This document shows, piece by piece, positions 1 to 11,650 of a stretch of 64,000 nucleotides of DNA (positions within the stretch are counted from its first letter, which is position 1; each line of letters begins with the position of its first letter). Under the pieces are notes generated by a model. That model worked only from the letters and a program-made list of their open reading frames with translations. It was not told where the DNA came from and searched no databases. This DNA comes from Ashinkailepas kermadecensis (Eukaryota > Arthropoda > Thecostraca > Neolepadidae): the NCBI GenBank assembly GCA_034440615.1, contig JAOTOM010003863.1:127856-191855 (forward strand). Direction: 5' to 3'. A program made the position numbers and the translations under genes.

Positions 1-560
1 ATACTTTTGTCGTCTTGCCACCGATAAAATGACTATGACACGCGCGAATAGTGCACTCGCTCGGGTGCGCGTGCTACCTGTGTTCCTTCCGATAAAATTC
101 GCGAATAGCCAGCTCCACCGAAATGACTGACGCGAATTTCACTCGCTTCCCACCAAAAAAATAAAAAAAACACCCAAAAAAAAACCCCTCCCCCCCCAAA
201 AAAAAAAAAAAAAAAAACACAAAAAAAAAATTCCCCCCAAAAAAAAATAAAAAAAAACCAAAAAATCGTCATTTTCCCACAAAAAAAAAAAAAAAGACTC
301 ATGACACGCGCGAATAGTGACTCGTTCGTGCTAGCTGGCCCTGCATTCAGCCGCTGGTTCCTAGCTGGCAGCTGCCGTCCGCCGGTCACAGTCAGGCCGC
401 CGCGAGAACATTGCCGAAAACCATGTCTCGAGCAATTCGAATACCTGTATATATCTGTATATGTCAGTGTTAGCACAACCGGAACTACCAAATACCACGC
501 AGGGGGCAGTAAGGTCAACTTTTTGATTTTAAAACAAACATTGGTTTCCAAATAATGTTG
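1..560. repeat. Low-complexity A/C tract flanked by a short direct repeat
   Basis: A homopolymer-rich tract of A and C runs lies at about 154-296. A stretch of about 30 bp containing atgacacgcgcgaatagtg occurs on both sides, at about 35-61 and 301-330. The open frames across it are compositional artefacts. No gene is recognised here. Confidence 0.6.
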
Positions 561-1291
561 TTAAGATTTAATTGTGGACGAAAAGTACCCAGGACCCCAA
601 ATCCGAGCTCCCGGATGGAGTCGAGGTTTATCCCTGAAAGGGTTGTCATGATTTCGCGGGCATCCCGGTATCAACATTTCTGATCGGAAACATGAGACAG
701 TTGCTGAAGAAAGTTACGCTAATTTGCGTGGCTAAAATGGAATAACGCGTCCTGTCAAGCGTTCCTCAACACTGGCCGAGTCTCCGACAAAACCCAATGT
801 ATTTGCAACGAGGGTCCCCGTGCATTTGAAGCGTGGCTCGCGGGACATCGTACCGTCCTCGCACAATCGGTGCTGGGCTCTGTTCCTCAGGCGTGTATGC
901 TGCTCGTACACCGAAAGCAGCCCTACTGCCTGACGCTGATTGGCCCGGTTTGAAATGTATGACATCACATGTCTGGGTGGGCTGTGTTTGGCGCCGATGA
1001 TCTGGCGCCAATGTCATATGCGCCATGTGTTTGGCGCCGATTCGGATTACACCGGACCGAATCAGATGGCGGCTCTGACAAAGAGTTTGTGGCGGGAGAC
1101 GAAACAGTGGCCGGGCAATTGAGTTTCGAGCGGTTGCGATTCGATGCTTGGCCATAATTTGTAATATGTTCTTCCTGATGGTTGCTAGCTTATGGGAAAT
1201 GAAGGATGCATTATTGTTATTATCGTGTTATATTTATTATTATTTAGTATAGTGTTACATTTATAATTATCCATTACATTCTATATATATG

Positions 1292-1373
<82 letters not shown>

Positions 1374-2040
1374 GTATGTATGTATGCTGTACCTCTGACC
1401 TTTCCGTTCTGATTTCCCACTCCCTATGTATTCATCACCTCTCTCCCTCCTATCTCATTTCCTGCACGCTTGTCAGCCATCACCAAGTGCTGGTATGGCC
1501 CATGAACCCGGTGACCGCGACCACCGTCTATTCTGATCTATGGTTGCCAGACTACTTGGTATGTTGGCGCTGGGAGGAGCTGTATAAGTCCGGCCGTACC
1601 ATTTGAGACCATCACGTGCCTCGTTCAACATTTCGCCGGCCAGGAGAGACCAGCGAACGCTGACCTTTACTGCAAAGATTCACTGAGCTGAAATGAATAT
1701 CAGTGGGAAAGGTCAGAAGCTGAATGCGAACAGAGCGCCGGCTCGAGTGGCGCGTGATTTGGGCGGCTTGTGGCCAATGTCTGCCCATGGAAGTCAATCA
1801 TTGAGTAGCGGTTGTTAAGTTGGCTGGCTTCTGCTCTCGGCTTTGCACTCGTCTATGATTCGTGATGTCTGTGGACTGTGGGGTTTCGCCGTTGGCACTC
1901 TATCTGTGTGCGCGTCCTTGTGTGTGCACTCTGGCCACATCGCCCTTGCCTGGACACCATCCTTGAGCACTGTTCTACAGGTGAGAAGCCTGCGGTGCCT
2001 TTGTTCCGGCCATGCACTTCACTCAGTGTACTCGTGCACT
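561..2040. other. No gene seen; TA microsatellite within
   Basis: Only short unconserved open frames are present. A (TA)n microsatellite lies at about 1297-1368, ending in TATG/TGTA variants. Three ggcgcc-containing segments recur at about 988-1044. This is intron or upstream sequence of EFR3. Confidence 0.6.
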
Positions 2041-2047
2041 CACCTTG

Positions 2048-2262
2048 TGTGTGTGTGTGCGTGTGCGTGTGCGTGTGTGTGTGTGTGTGTGTATGCGTGC
2101 GTGCGTGGGTGCGTGCGCGCGTGGGTGCGTGCGCGTGCATGTGTGCGTGCGCGTGCGTGTGTGCGTCCGTGTGTGCGTGTGCGTACGTGTGCGTACGTGT
2201 GCGTGTGGGCGTGCGCGTGCGTGTGTGCGTGTGCGTGTGTGTGTGCGTGTGCGTGTCTGATT
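2048..2262. repeat. GT/GC alternating purine-pyrimidine repeat
   Basis: About 215 bp of imperfect GTGTGCGTGCG. The alternating purine-pyrimidine run is of the Z-DNA-prone type. The Cys/Val/Arg and Thr/His open frames on the two strands are by-products of the repeat. Confidence 0.85.
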
Positions 2263-2280
2263 CAGATCCCCAGACTTCAG

Positions 2281-2720
2281 GGGCGGATCCAGGAATTGCC
2301 ATAGGGGAGCACATGTCCAGAGGGGCGCCACTTTGCCTTCCGAGTGGTGCCCCTGGCTGAAAAAAAAATGTGAGGGGAGTGTACTCAAGTCTTCCCCAAA
2401 GGGGAGCTTTTCCTCTCGAATGGGGGGGGGGGGGGGTCTGGCTGAAACATTCGAGGAGGAGGTGCACTCGGGCCTTCCCGGAGGACCGCTTTTTCTTCCA
2501 AGGGGCGCCTTTTCATCTCAGAGGGACGCCTCTGGCTGAATAGTTTGAAGGGAGTGCACTCTAGCCTTGTCGAAGGGGCGCTTTTTCCTCTTGAAGGGGT
2601 GCCTCAGGCTGGAAAAAAAATATATGGTGGTTGCACTCGAGCCTTTCCAGAGGGGCTGCTTTTCCCGGCCGGAAGGACGCCACCATCCCATGGAGGGGGG
2701 GGCATGCCTCATTACCCCTC
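2281..2720. repeat. Degenerate ~90-bp repeat element with ggggcggatccagga end
   Basis: Four to five diverged units carry a GGGGCGC-TTTTCCTCT box, then GCCTCTGGCTGAAAAAAA, then GTGCACTCGAGCCTT. The left edge GGGGCGGATCCAGGA resembles edges at 31921 (ggacggattcagg) and 48952 (ggacgtatccaagg). A related segment lies at 31925-32200 in reverse orientation. It lies just upstream of the first EFR3 exon seen. A non-autonomous element is inferred; no coding sequence is recognised. Confidence 0.55.
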
Positions 2721-2797
2721 CCTTGTATCGGCTCATGCCAGACGTGGAGTGTGATCGTGTGACATGACTGCCCAAACTGACCTGGCGACTGCCGCAG

Positions 2798-2874
2798 GCT
2801 GCTGCGGCCTGTGTTCGGCACTGCGACCCCGGTGGAAGCGGCTGGTCGATAACATCTACCCGGTCAACCAGCAG
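2798..2874 (+). CDS. EFR3: EFR3 (rolling blackout/stambha A) exon encoding the N-terminal Cys/basic membrane anchor
   Basis: This exon encodes a short peptide running CCGLCSALRPRWKRLVDNIY and then PVNQQ. It matches the N-terminus of EFR3, the palmitoylated plasma-membrane anchor that recruits PI4-kinase III-alpha with TTC7 and FAM126 in animals. The clustered cysteines (the family's palmitoylation sites) and the basic RPRWKR patch are visible. The acceptor is ctgccgcag, ending at 2797; the donor is CAG|GTCAGT, with GT at 2875-2876. The exon ends in phase 0, which fits the next exon exactly. An ATG at 2764 is in frame upstream and could serve as an alternative start. Splicing from an upstream first exon is preferred because a good acceptor lies between that ATG and the conserved part. 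The next intron is about 33.8 kb and holds both serpin genes. Confidence 0.85.
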
Positions 2875-3039
2875 GTCAGTGGCACGGTCAGTCAGCGGGT
2901 CAGGTCAGGTGAGCCGGACTGTCACCGTCGGGTTGTTTACCGAGGTGGACCGTGGACCGAGGTCAGGTCACAGGTATGGGCACAGTCACACCGTCTGCAC
3001 ACACATTTGTCTGTTGTCTGGCCAGGACACCGCCCGCCA

Positions 3040-3427
3040 CCAATACAGATGGTGACCTTGGACCGGCCCCTGTACTGGTGACCTGGGACCGGCTCCTGTA
3101 CTGGTGATCTGGGACCGGCCCCTGTACTGGTGACCTGGGACCGGCCACTGTAATGGTGACCTGGGACCGGCCCCTCTACTGGTGACCTTGGACCGGCTTC
3201 TGTACTGATGACCTTGGACCGGCCCCTGTACTGGTAACCTTGGACCGGCCTCTGTACTGGTGACCTTGGACAGGCCCCCCCCCCTGTACTGGTGACCTTG
3301 GACCGGCCCCTGTACTGGTGACCTGGGACCGGCCCCTGCACTGGTGACCTGGGACCGGCCCCTGCACTGGTGACCTTGGACCGGCCCCTGTACTGGTGAC
3401 CTGGGACCGGCCCCTGTACTGGTGACC
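3040..3427. repeat. 26-bp minisatellite (about 15 units)
   Basis: Units of the form ccggcccctgtactggtgac plus cttgga repeat with a 26-bp period, with CTT/CTG variants. The array starts about 165 bp after the EFR3 exon donor and runs directly into the GT microsatellite. The unit is nearly identical to part of the 58-bp satellite at 18-25 kb. Confidence 0.9.
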
Positions 3428-4115
<688 letters not shown>

Positions 4116-4546
4116 CGTACAGCGGTGGGTGCTGTATGCGTGCGTGCGTGCACGCCTTCATAACCCAACTTGAACTTGATGGTTTCTAGATGTTCATTCA
4201 TACGCTTAATTTATTTCGCGAGTGTCAAAAAGTCCCAAAGAGAGATTGTCGACGGTATCCTTTGTTTGTTTATTGGGTGGTTCACGACGCACATTATGCG
4301 CAATCACGGCCAATGGTAACGCCCACACTGTTAGCGACGATATAGGATAAGAAGCATTGGAAGCATTAGAAGCATTATAAGAGTGTGTAAGAACGAATAA
4401 CGAGCCAACCAATCAGAAACGAACCAGAAAGTATGGAAAAAAAGCAAAACCACGCTTGCTCTAAGATAGCTACAAACTATTCAAAGTGCAGCGATGCTGC
4501 CATTGCCAGGCGGGCAGGGGTGCACGCGGTATGACGCCCGGGCCCT
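4116..4546. other. 3' flank of serpin A, shared with serpin B
   Basis: No gene. About 4385-4546 (cgagccaacca...gaaccagaaagtat... to the stop codon) matches the flank of copy B, which is split there between about 26765-26867 and 27658-27719. The serpin duplication therefore extended past the coding region. No AATAAA was found on the minus strand in this stretch. Confidence 0.55.
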
Positions 4547-6276
4547 CTACTCTATGCGTGGGTCGGCCACGAAGGCGGTGAACAGCGGCACGCCCAGTTG
4601 CATGTGGTAGAGCGTGGCGACGAACGGCCGGTCGAACCGCACCAGGAACGGCCTCGGGGCGCGTTTAAACGACACACTGGCGCTGCCGGCGACGCCGGCT
4701 GCGCGCGTGCCCTGCTCGTCGGTGGCCATCACCGCCTTGTGCACGAGCTGGTCCACCTTGAGCGCGTCGTTGGCGCCCAGGCCGCCGCGCAGCATCGCGT
4801 CCATGTTCAGCTGCTGCAGCAGGTCGAGGTAGGACTTCTTCTTGGAGGTGACGTCAAAGCTCGGGAGCGTGACTCTGGTGTAGATGTGCCGGGCGTCGGC
4901 GAGCTGTCGGTAGTGGTCGTGCTGCAGGTCGTCGAGGATGTGCGACGAGTAGTTGCTGGTGGTGAAGAGGAACAAGCGGATGGTCTGGTTGCGGTACGGC
5001 AGCGAGACACCGACGATTCCGTCGTCGGCTCCGTCGAGGATTTGGAAGTACCCTTTTTTTACCATCATGGTCGTGTTCACCGGGCCGTCGACGGTGTGGA
5101 AGACGCCGCTCTGCGATTGTAAGCTCAACTTCCACTTGTCGCCGAACACAAGCGTGGAGACGAACACCAGCTTGGTGTTGGCCGCCAACCGGTCGAACAG
5201 GTCGGTGATCTCGCCGCGCGTGGCACGCTCCACCTGGCTGTTGATCAGCGACTTGGTGGCCCGGTCGGCGAAGTCGACAGCGCTGCCGCGGCCGTGCACG
5301 AACGTGTTGATGCGCTCGCATCGCTCGCGGCGTCGCTGACTGGCGGCGGCCGTCACGGCCCGGCGGGTCGGCTTGCTCCTGTCGCAGCCGTCGAACTCGC
5401 CGGTCTGGTAGTAGCCGACCAGCTCGCCGGCCAGCGTCGGCTCGGCCTCCACCGCGGCGTGCAGCACGTCTCCGAGCCGATCCATCTGTGGCAGCGCACC
5501 GAAGCACACGTGTTGAGTCGCGGTGTTGGCAGCGTGGCATGCTCATTCGAAGTGCAGTGGATGAGTCGACGATTCCGAGCAAAACCAGAACACGTGTAGC
5601 GTTGACGTGCGTAACGTACCGAGTTTTGTGTACTAAGGCAGGTTTTCTATTGTATTAATAGTTCCGTCTGTTTTGGCAGTGCTCTTATCTGTTTGATTGC
5701 GACACTGGGTACTTGAACATCGACGGCGGCAGCGTGATTTTGCCTTGCGATATAAAGGGAAGAGCGGACAATTACCATCACTTGAGTGTGTTGTCCTATT
5801 CAATGGAGAAGTGTAAGAACACTGACCTGCTGCGACTGCAGGGCGTCCTCGACCTGACGGCGCACCACGCTGTTGCCCAGTCGGTGGGCGGCGGCCATCA
5901 CCTGCAGCAGACACACGACACACACCACCTCGTTCTGGCTCGACGACAGCGACTGCAGCACGCGCTCGTTGAGCACGTTCGCGGCCGGGTTGCTGTCGAC
6001 CAGCTGAGCGTCCGGATGCGGCGGCGTCGTTGCGGCGGGCGACCCGGATGAATGACCCGGCGGCGGTGGCGGCATCGGCGGCATCGGCAGGCTGTCGGCG
6101 GCCGGCTGGGTCAGCTGAGCCTCCGCCGCCGCTGCCGCCGCCACCTCCTGCCGAGCCCGCTGCCGCTCCGCATAGCGCTGGCGCACGGTGAGCGCCGCCA
6201 CCCATGGCGGCGGCGGCAGATGGGCAGCCGCCAACGACACCACACACAGCACTGCCAGCGAGCGGACCACCTGCAT
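4547..6276 (-). CDS. Secreted serpin, copy A (two exons, 462 aa)
   Basis: Serine-protease-inhibitor fold gene on the strand opposite EFR3. Exon 1 runs 6276-5827 (150 codons): start MQVVRSLAVLCVVSLAAA is a signal peptide, followed by a Pro/Ala-rich linker and a serpin helix region ending VVRRQVEDALQSQQ. The donor is CAG|GTCAGT. A 341-bp intron (5826-5486) ends in CCACAG. Exon 2 runs 5485-4547 (312 codons plus TAG). Family landmarks are LINSQVERATRGEITDLF, the FGDKWK strand with the conserved Trp, the hinge DEQGTRAAG and the C-terminal serpin signature FDRPFVATLYHMQLGVPLFT. By alignment with typical arthropod loops P1 falls at the Phe of SFKRAP, or on the next Lys/Arg. Extracellular inhibition is inferred from the signal peptide and hinge; the target protease is unknown. 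The reading frame extends in-frame upstream, but the Met before the signal peptide is the sensible start. Confidence 0.88.
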
Positions 6277-6660
6277 CGCGACTGCTTCGCTTGACTCGCG
6301 GCAACGCTCTGTTCGACTCGGGAGGCGGGCGCACGCCACACGTTCCGCCGGCCTCGGCTGGTAGACTGGCGCTCCGTCGTCAACTGTGTACGAGACAGCC
6401 GGCCGTCCAGGCGGCGCGTGAGCGCGCCCGTGTCGCACGTCACGCGGAACTGACTGGTGCTGCCAGATGGTGCCAGATGGTGCCAGGTGGTGTCGGTGCC
6501 ACTGAGGGTACGTCGATGCAGTCGGACGCTCCCCCGACCAGGCACCCCCCCCCCGACCAGGCACCCCCACCCCCCGACCAGGCACCACCTTTCCGTGATG
6601 GGCGAGGGGGAGGCGGATTGCGTGCCCCAATGATCCGGCTCCCATCTTACCGGTGACGGA
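6277..6660. promoter_or_regulatory. 5' flank of serpin A with a GACCAGGCACCCCC repeat
   Basis: GC-rich upstream region, homologous to the flank of copy B (29421-29830) out to the cagatggtgccaggtggtg motifs. A short tandem repeat of the type CCGACCAGGCACCCCC (three units) lies at about 6534-6586. No TATA box or clear initiator was recognised, so the promoter call rests only on position and conservation between copies. Confidence 0.35.
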
Positions 6661-8067
6661 ACAGACTAAGAGTGCCTCACTCGTCCTTCCATCCATACGC
6701 TACCATTCCAATGCCCGTCCTATCTCAACATCCATGTTCTTCAACTGGCCCTGCAACACCAGCTATCCTTACTATGAGCAAGTAGGAGAACTTCCCCGGT
6801 CCTGCCCTCCAGCTTAGTTTTATCGGGGTAGTCGCGCCCCCCCTGGGGGTTGACGGAGTCCTGGAGGCTGAGGTACCCCGTCGCACGGTGCTAGTTGCGA
6901 CGGGGGACCAACACGTCTCTTTGGTCCCGATATCCCGGAGGGGCGGGCGTGTCCGCAGGGCTCGATACGGGTCAAGTATCTGGTCGCCTCATCACACAAT
7001 ATATCCAACAACACACACACGTGAGTGCCTCACATCTTCTAAATTAGCTCAGTGCCCTGATGCGTGCGTACGGATTTGAATGCAATCCGATAGAGGAAAG
7101 AGCTTCCTCTCCGCAGACAGTGGTAAGAGAGTCCTCAGCTGAGGATCCCATAGCGACACCTCAAGGAGATGAGTGGACTCAGGTGTGAAGTTCAGTGCGA
7201 CCGGCATTCCCGGCATATATATTGGACCAAAGCTGAACCGACTTCGATGCAATACTTTTGAGAACTGTCGGGAAGAATGATAAACTAAGTTGCACGAACC
7301 GGGATCGTTTACGAGATCAAATGGCATGTATATATGAACGGTGTGTGTGTGTGTGTCTGTGCTTGTGACTGTTGCTGTGTGTGTGGCGGTGTGGCGGTGG
7401 CGGTTTGTGTCTGTGTGTCTGGGGCTGTGTGTATCTGTGTGTCTGTGGCGTGTGTGTGTGTGTGTGTGTGTGTGTGCATTGAACTACTATGCTTTTGTAT
7501 CCTACCCGGTTTCGTCTCGTGGTAAAATGTACGTGTTGTCGCCAGTGCACTATTACACCATTGCAGTGGTTTAATGCTGTCATCTCCTGCACCAACATTA
7601 ATTACTAGGAAAAGATCAATGCATTGCACTTATCGATGTACTGAGTCACGGTCAACACAGAGCAACCAACGAACAACTGGACGTTGTATGAGAATGCATA
7701 TATGTATGGAGGGGGCATGTAATTAACTCGGATGTCATACGAAGAGAAAAAAAAGCTCACATGCAAGGCAATGACGAATGCTATTTTCCGCAAACAATAA
7801 TGTAACAATAAACGTAGGATGGCTGTTATATGTGGTATTACGCGTAAGGCCCAGAGTGAGCGAGCTAGAGCGGCTAACGACTATGAAGGTGTTCTGCTGC
7901 AGGTAAAGAAACGTTACACAAAACCTATACTGACCCGATAAATGACATGCTGTTTTATAATGAGCAGTTTTCAATCACAAACCCTTCACGTTCTTAGGAA
8001 CAGTTTGTGTAATAATGCAGCAGTATCAGACATTTTTCATCACGCAGTTATTCCATCTCAACAGAAA
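6661..8067. other. No gene; two hairpins and a GT-rich stretch
   Basis: Two adjacent perfect inverted repeats lie at 6876-6905 (stem CCCCGTCGCA) and about 6904-6929 (GGGACCAA/TTGGTCCC). A GT-rich stretch lies at about 7339-7474. The palindrome CCTCAGCTGAGG is at 7133-7144. No conserved open frame is seen. Confidence 0.6.
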
Positions 8068-8314
8068 CTCAGGCAGGGGGAGAGTGATTTTTAGATGCTT
8101 GCCGGACCATAAAGGTCATTTGCGCCTCCTTTAAAGTGAATGTGTTTTGAAAGTAAAGCTCAGGCAAGTGTACACTTACGTTAAGCGAGTTTTACGTGAT
8201 AGTGTGTGTAATGTTTTAGGTGCTGAAGGTAGAGGCTGGGTTGAGGACATCTCCCGGATGTCTAAATTACTTTATTTTTACTTTACTCCTCCGCAGAATA
8301 ATTTGTTGCTGGTG

Positions 8315-8356
<42 letters not shown>

Positions 8357-8815
8357 GGGGGGGGGGTGATCTGAGTGTGACGAGAATGTTGATTTTGCCG
8401 TGGTGCCGGCATTAGCATACTCTTGTCGAAGAGCACCGAGGGGTCTTTGCCGTGCGGACAAAGAGGTAGTTGTCCACACCGCCTGTCACGCCGACCGCCG
8501 CGTATTAGTTGTTGGTAGAGGGCTAGTCTAAGCATGCCATTCAGGGTTGTCAGTGGGGTTAGTATGGTGTTTGACAATTCAGCTCATTTACGTCCGCTGT
8601 ATCTGGGTAGCCGTTTTACATTATGAGTTATAAGGTAAACCGGCACATCTACGTCCGATGGCTGCTCTGGGTAGTTGTTTTGCGTTATGTTATTTTTTTT
8701 CCTAATGCAAGTCAGATCATCTACGTCCGACGGACCGCCAGGTAACCATTTATTTCTTATTGGAAAGCAAATCGGCTCATGTACGTCCGACGACATTCGG
8801 GGATGGCTATTTATG
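8068..8815. repeat. Dispersed repeat family X, copy 1
   Basis: Shares long diverged similarity with 41733-42320, for example aaaggtcatttgcgcc and gaagagcaccgagggRtctttRccgtgcg. It contains four diverged units of about 65-75 bp built around CATCTACGTCCGAYGG, and a (TG)n-(G)n microsatellite at about 8317-8367. No coding sequence is recognised, so a non-autonomous transposable element is inferred. Confidence 0.7.
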
Positions 8816-9681
8816 TGTTTCCTGCGAGTGTGTCGCGGGCAAGCATTGTGTTGAAGTGAGTGTTCGTGGTGTGGTGTCTACAGTGCTCCTGCTATTTTCG
8901 TAGCGTACAAATATTCAAATAGCAGCTGAAGGAGTTCTGGGTGTATTCTATCCTCTGCCCCACTGCTCCGTCACGCAAAACACCCGCGGGCAACGGCTCT
9001 CCTAGCTTGGTATTATGACGAACGCACAACACAACGCACAATCAGACAGAGACGTTCCGACACTCCAGTCTGCTCTCAACTCCACACTGGGCTTACTGCC
9101 CGTTGGCCGGCGGGCCGGACGGGCCCGCCATCTACCGGCTGGGCATGAAACACCGAGCCCTTAGCTCGACCGCTAGGTGGACTGTGCTCGGGACACCACA
9201 CCCGCCCTCCTTAAACGCAGCTACATTTCCTCAATCAGACGCTTGGGTGTCCGCGTGGCCCTGTCCGTTCGCCGAGGCCGTGGGATGTCCGTGCCCACCG
9301 ATAGCTCGGCACCACGCGTGATCCCGCCAGCGGTACTCGTGTTGGCGGCTGTCGCCGCTCCACCATCCGCACCCTCCGCGCCATCGGCACGGCCAGCAGC
9401 GTCAGCGACGTCGGCCGCGCGGCTCCAGCCGCCAGCACCGCTGCTCGCGGCGCGTCTGCTGCCACCTGCCGCGCTGCTGCTGCTGCTGCGGTCGTCGAAC
9501 CCGCTGGAAGCCTCCGGGGTCCCGTCCTGTGCGTGTGTTTTCTGCGTCCGCCCGCTGACCGCGCTCGCCATCCGAGGTGGTGGCATTCTCGTTGCCCTCG
9601 TCGTCGTCTGCTCTCACCCCGCCGCCCTCCGGGGCACGAGCGCTGGGCGCACGCTCGCCGGCGTCCGTGCATTCGCCGCCG
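8816..9681. other. GC-rich unclassified segment
   Basis: Open frames exist on both strands, including 121-163 aa minus-strand frames rich in Ala, Ser, Gly and Arg. Composition explains them and no domain is recognised. It could be the 5' end of an old retroelement, but nothing seen here proves it. Confidence 0.4.
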
Positions 9682-9885
9682 CTCCGGACGATCTGCGGTC
9701 GCGGGCTGGCGAGCTGCAGCAGCCACACGTGTCCAGTCTGGCGCCGCCGCTCCGGACGATCAGCGGTCCCGGGCTCGCGAGCTGCAGCAGCCACACGTGT
9801 CCAGTCTGGCGCCGCCGCTCCGGACGATCTGCGGTCGCGGGCTGGCGAGCTGCAGCAGCCACACGTGTCCAGTCTGTTGGCGCAC
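9682..9885. repeat. 68-bp tandem repeat, three units
   Basis: Three units begin CTCCGGACGATCWGCGGTC, with starts at about 9682, 9750 and 9818, and end CACACGTGTCCAGTCTGG. The third is truncated by a variant end. GC-rich; not coding. Confidence 0.9.
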
Positions 9886-9999
9886 CGTGTCTCCGTTCCG
9901 GTCGCAGTTCTCCCCTGCCGCCACGTTACGTGGCGAGTTCGCCGCCTCGCTGCTCCGCCGCCAGCAGCTGGTCGACGTGGCGAGACCTTTCGTAATCGG

Positions 10000-11525
10000 G
10001 GCCTCCTTTTCGTCCTGGAGCCTCCTTTTCGTCATGGGGGCCACCTCCCAATCTCTGTTCTACGTCTTAGGGGCCTACTTTTCGTCCTGTGGGCCTCCTT
10101 TTCGTCCCGGGGGGGGTCTCCTTTTCGTCCTGGGATCTCATCCCAATCTCTGTTCTACGTCTTGGGGGCATCCTTTTCGTCCTTGGGTGCATCCTTTTCG
10201 TCCTGGGGGCCTCCTTTTCGTTCTGGGGCATCCTTTTCGTCCTGGGGGCCCCTTTTCGTCCTGGGTGCCTCCTCCCAATCTCTGTTCTAAGTTTTGGGGC
10301 TTCCTTTTCGTCCTGGGGGCCTACTCCCAATCTCTGTTCTACGTCTTGTGGGCCTCCTTTTCATCCTTGGGTGCATCCTATTCGTTCTGGGGTCCTCCGT
10401 TTCGTCCTGGGGGCCTCCTTTTCGTCATGGGGGCCTACTTTTAGTCCTGGGAGCCTCCTCCCAATCTCTGTTCTACGTCTTGGGGGCCTCCTTTGCGTCC
10501 CGGGGGGCATCCTTTTCGTCCTGGGGGCCACCTCCTAATCTCTGTTCTACGTCTTGGGGGCCTCCTTTTCGTCCTTGGGTGCATCCTTTTCGTTCTGGGG
10601 GCCTCCTTTTCGTCCTGGGGGCCTCCTCCCAATCTCTGTTCTACGTCTTGGGGGCCTCCTTTGCGTCCTGGGGGCATCCTTTTCGTCCTGGGGGCCACCT
10701 CCCAATCTCTGTTCTACGTCTTAGGGGCCTCCTTTTCGTCCTAGGGCCTCCTTTTCGTCCTGGGGTCCCTCTTTTCGTCCTGGGAGCCTCCTCCCAATCT
10801 CTGTTCTACGTCTTGGGGCCTCCTTTTCGTCCTGGGGCCTCCTCCAAATCTCTGTTCTACGTCTTGGGGGCCTCTCTTTCGTCCTTGGGTGCATCCTTTT
10901 CGTTCTGGGGGCCTCTTTTTTCGTCCTGGGGGCCTCCTTTTTAGTCCTGGGGGCCTCCTCCCAACCTCTGTTCTACGTCTTGGGAGCCTCCTTTGCGTCC
11001 TGGGGCATCCTTTTCGTCCTGGGGGCCACCTCCCAATCTCTGTTCTACGCCTTAGGAGCCTCCTTTTCGTCCTGGGGGCCTCCTTTTCGTCCTGGGGCTT
11101 TCGTCCTGGGGGCCTCCTTTTCGTCATGGAGGCCACCTCCCAATCTCTGTTCTACGTCTTAGGGGCCTCCTTTTCGTCCTGGGGACCTCATCCCAATCTC
11201 TGTTCTACGTCTTGGGGGCCTCCTTTTCGTCCTTGGGTGCATCCTTTTCATCCTGGGGACCTCCTATTCGTCCTGGGGGCGTCCTTTTCGTCCTGGTGGC
11301 CCTTTTTCGTCCTGGGGGCCTCCTCCCAATCTCTGTTCTACGTCTTGGGGCCTCCTTTTCGTCCTGGGGGCCTCCTTTTCGTCCTGGGGGCCTCCTTTTC
11401 GTCATGGGGGCCTCCTTTTCGCCATGGGGCCTCCTTTTCGTCCTGGGGGCCTCCTCCCAATCTCTGTTCTACGTCTCTTATAGAGACCTGATTATATTTC
11501 CTGGGGGCCTCGTCAGTCTTGAGGC
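10000..11525. repeat. Composite minisatellite of two alternating modules
   Basis: Module 1 is GGGGCCTCCTTTTCGTCCTG, about 19-20 bp, in runs of one to four. Module 2 is CCTCCCAATCTCTGTTCTAC plus GTCTTG, about 26 bp. The modules interleave in a semi-regular higher-order pattern over 1.5 kb, with G-run slippage variants. The long plus-strand frames (SFSSWGPPF..., up to 303 aa) are repeat artefacts. Confidence 0.9.
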
Positions 11526-11650
11526 CTCATTGACAGCATGATCTTCTGTCCCGTCGGCCTCCTTGCTCACCTTTTTTGCTGTGCATTTGCGGATAGGGGC
11601 CTCCTCAAATTTCAGGGGGGTGGGCGGCGCCCCCCCCCACAGTTTCACGG
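11526..11650. other. C/G homopolymer-rich junction
   Basis: Runs of C and G (ggcgcccccccccac, gggggggggggcg) lie between the minisatellite and the retrotransposon remnant. No gene. Confidence 0.5.

Noticed and set aside
2764..2797. ATG at 2764 as the EFR3 start codon
   Set aside because: A good acceptor (ctgccgcag) lies between it and the conserved CCGLCS block, and the residues MTAQTDLATAA do not look like the family. It is kept only as an alternative.
6277..6696. Extension of the serpin A frame to an upstream ATG at 6696
   Set aside because: The added residues are low complexity and would bury the signal peptide. The corresponding region of copy B is not conserved in frame.
7040..7110. 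Hammerhead-ribozyme-like ctgatg…gaa and tRNA-like ttagctcag
   Set aside because: The conserved core (CTGATGA…GAAA) is incomplete and stems do not pair. The tRNA-like A box has no matching B box or acceptor stem.
9177..9995. 272-aa plus-strand and overlapping minus-strand frames as coding
   Set aside because: High GC keeps several frames open. Part of the frame lies in the 68-bp tandem repeat, and there is no homology signal.
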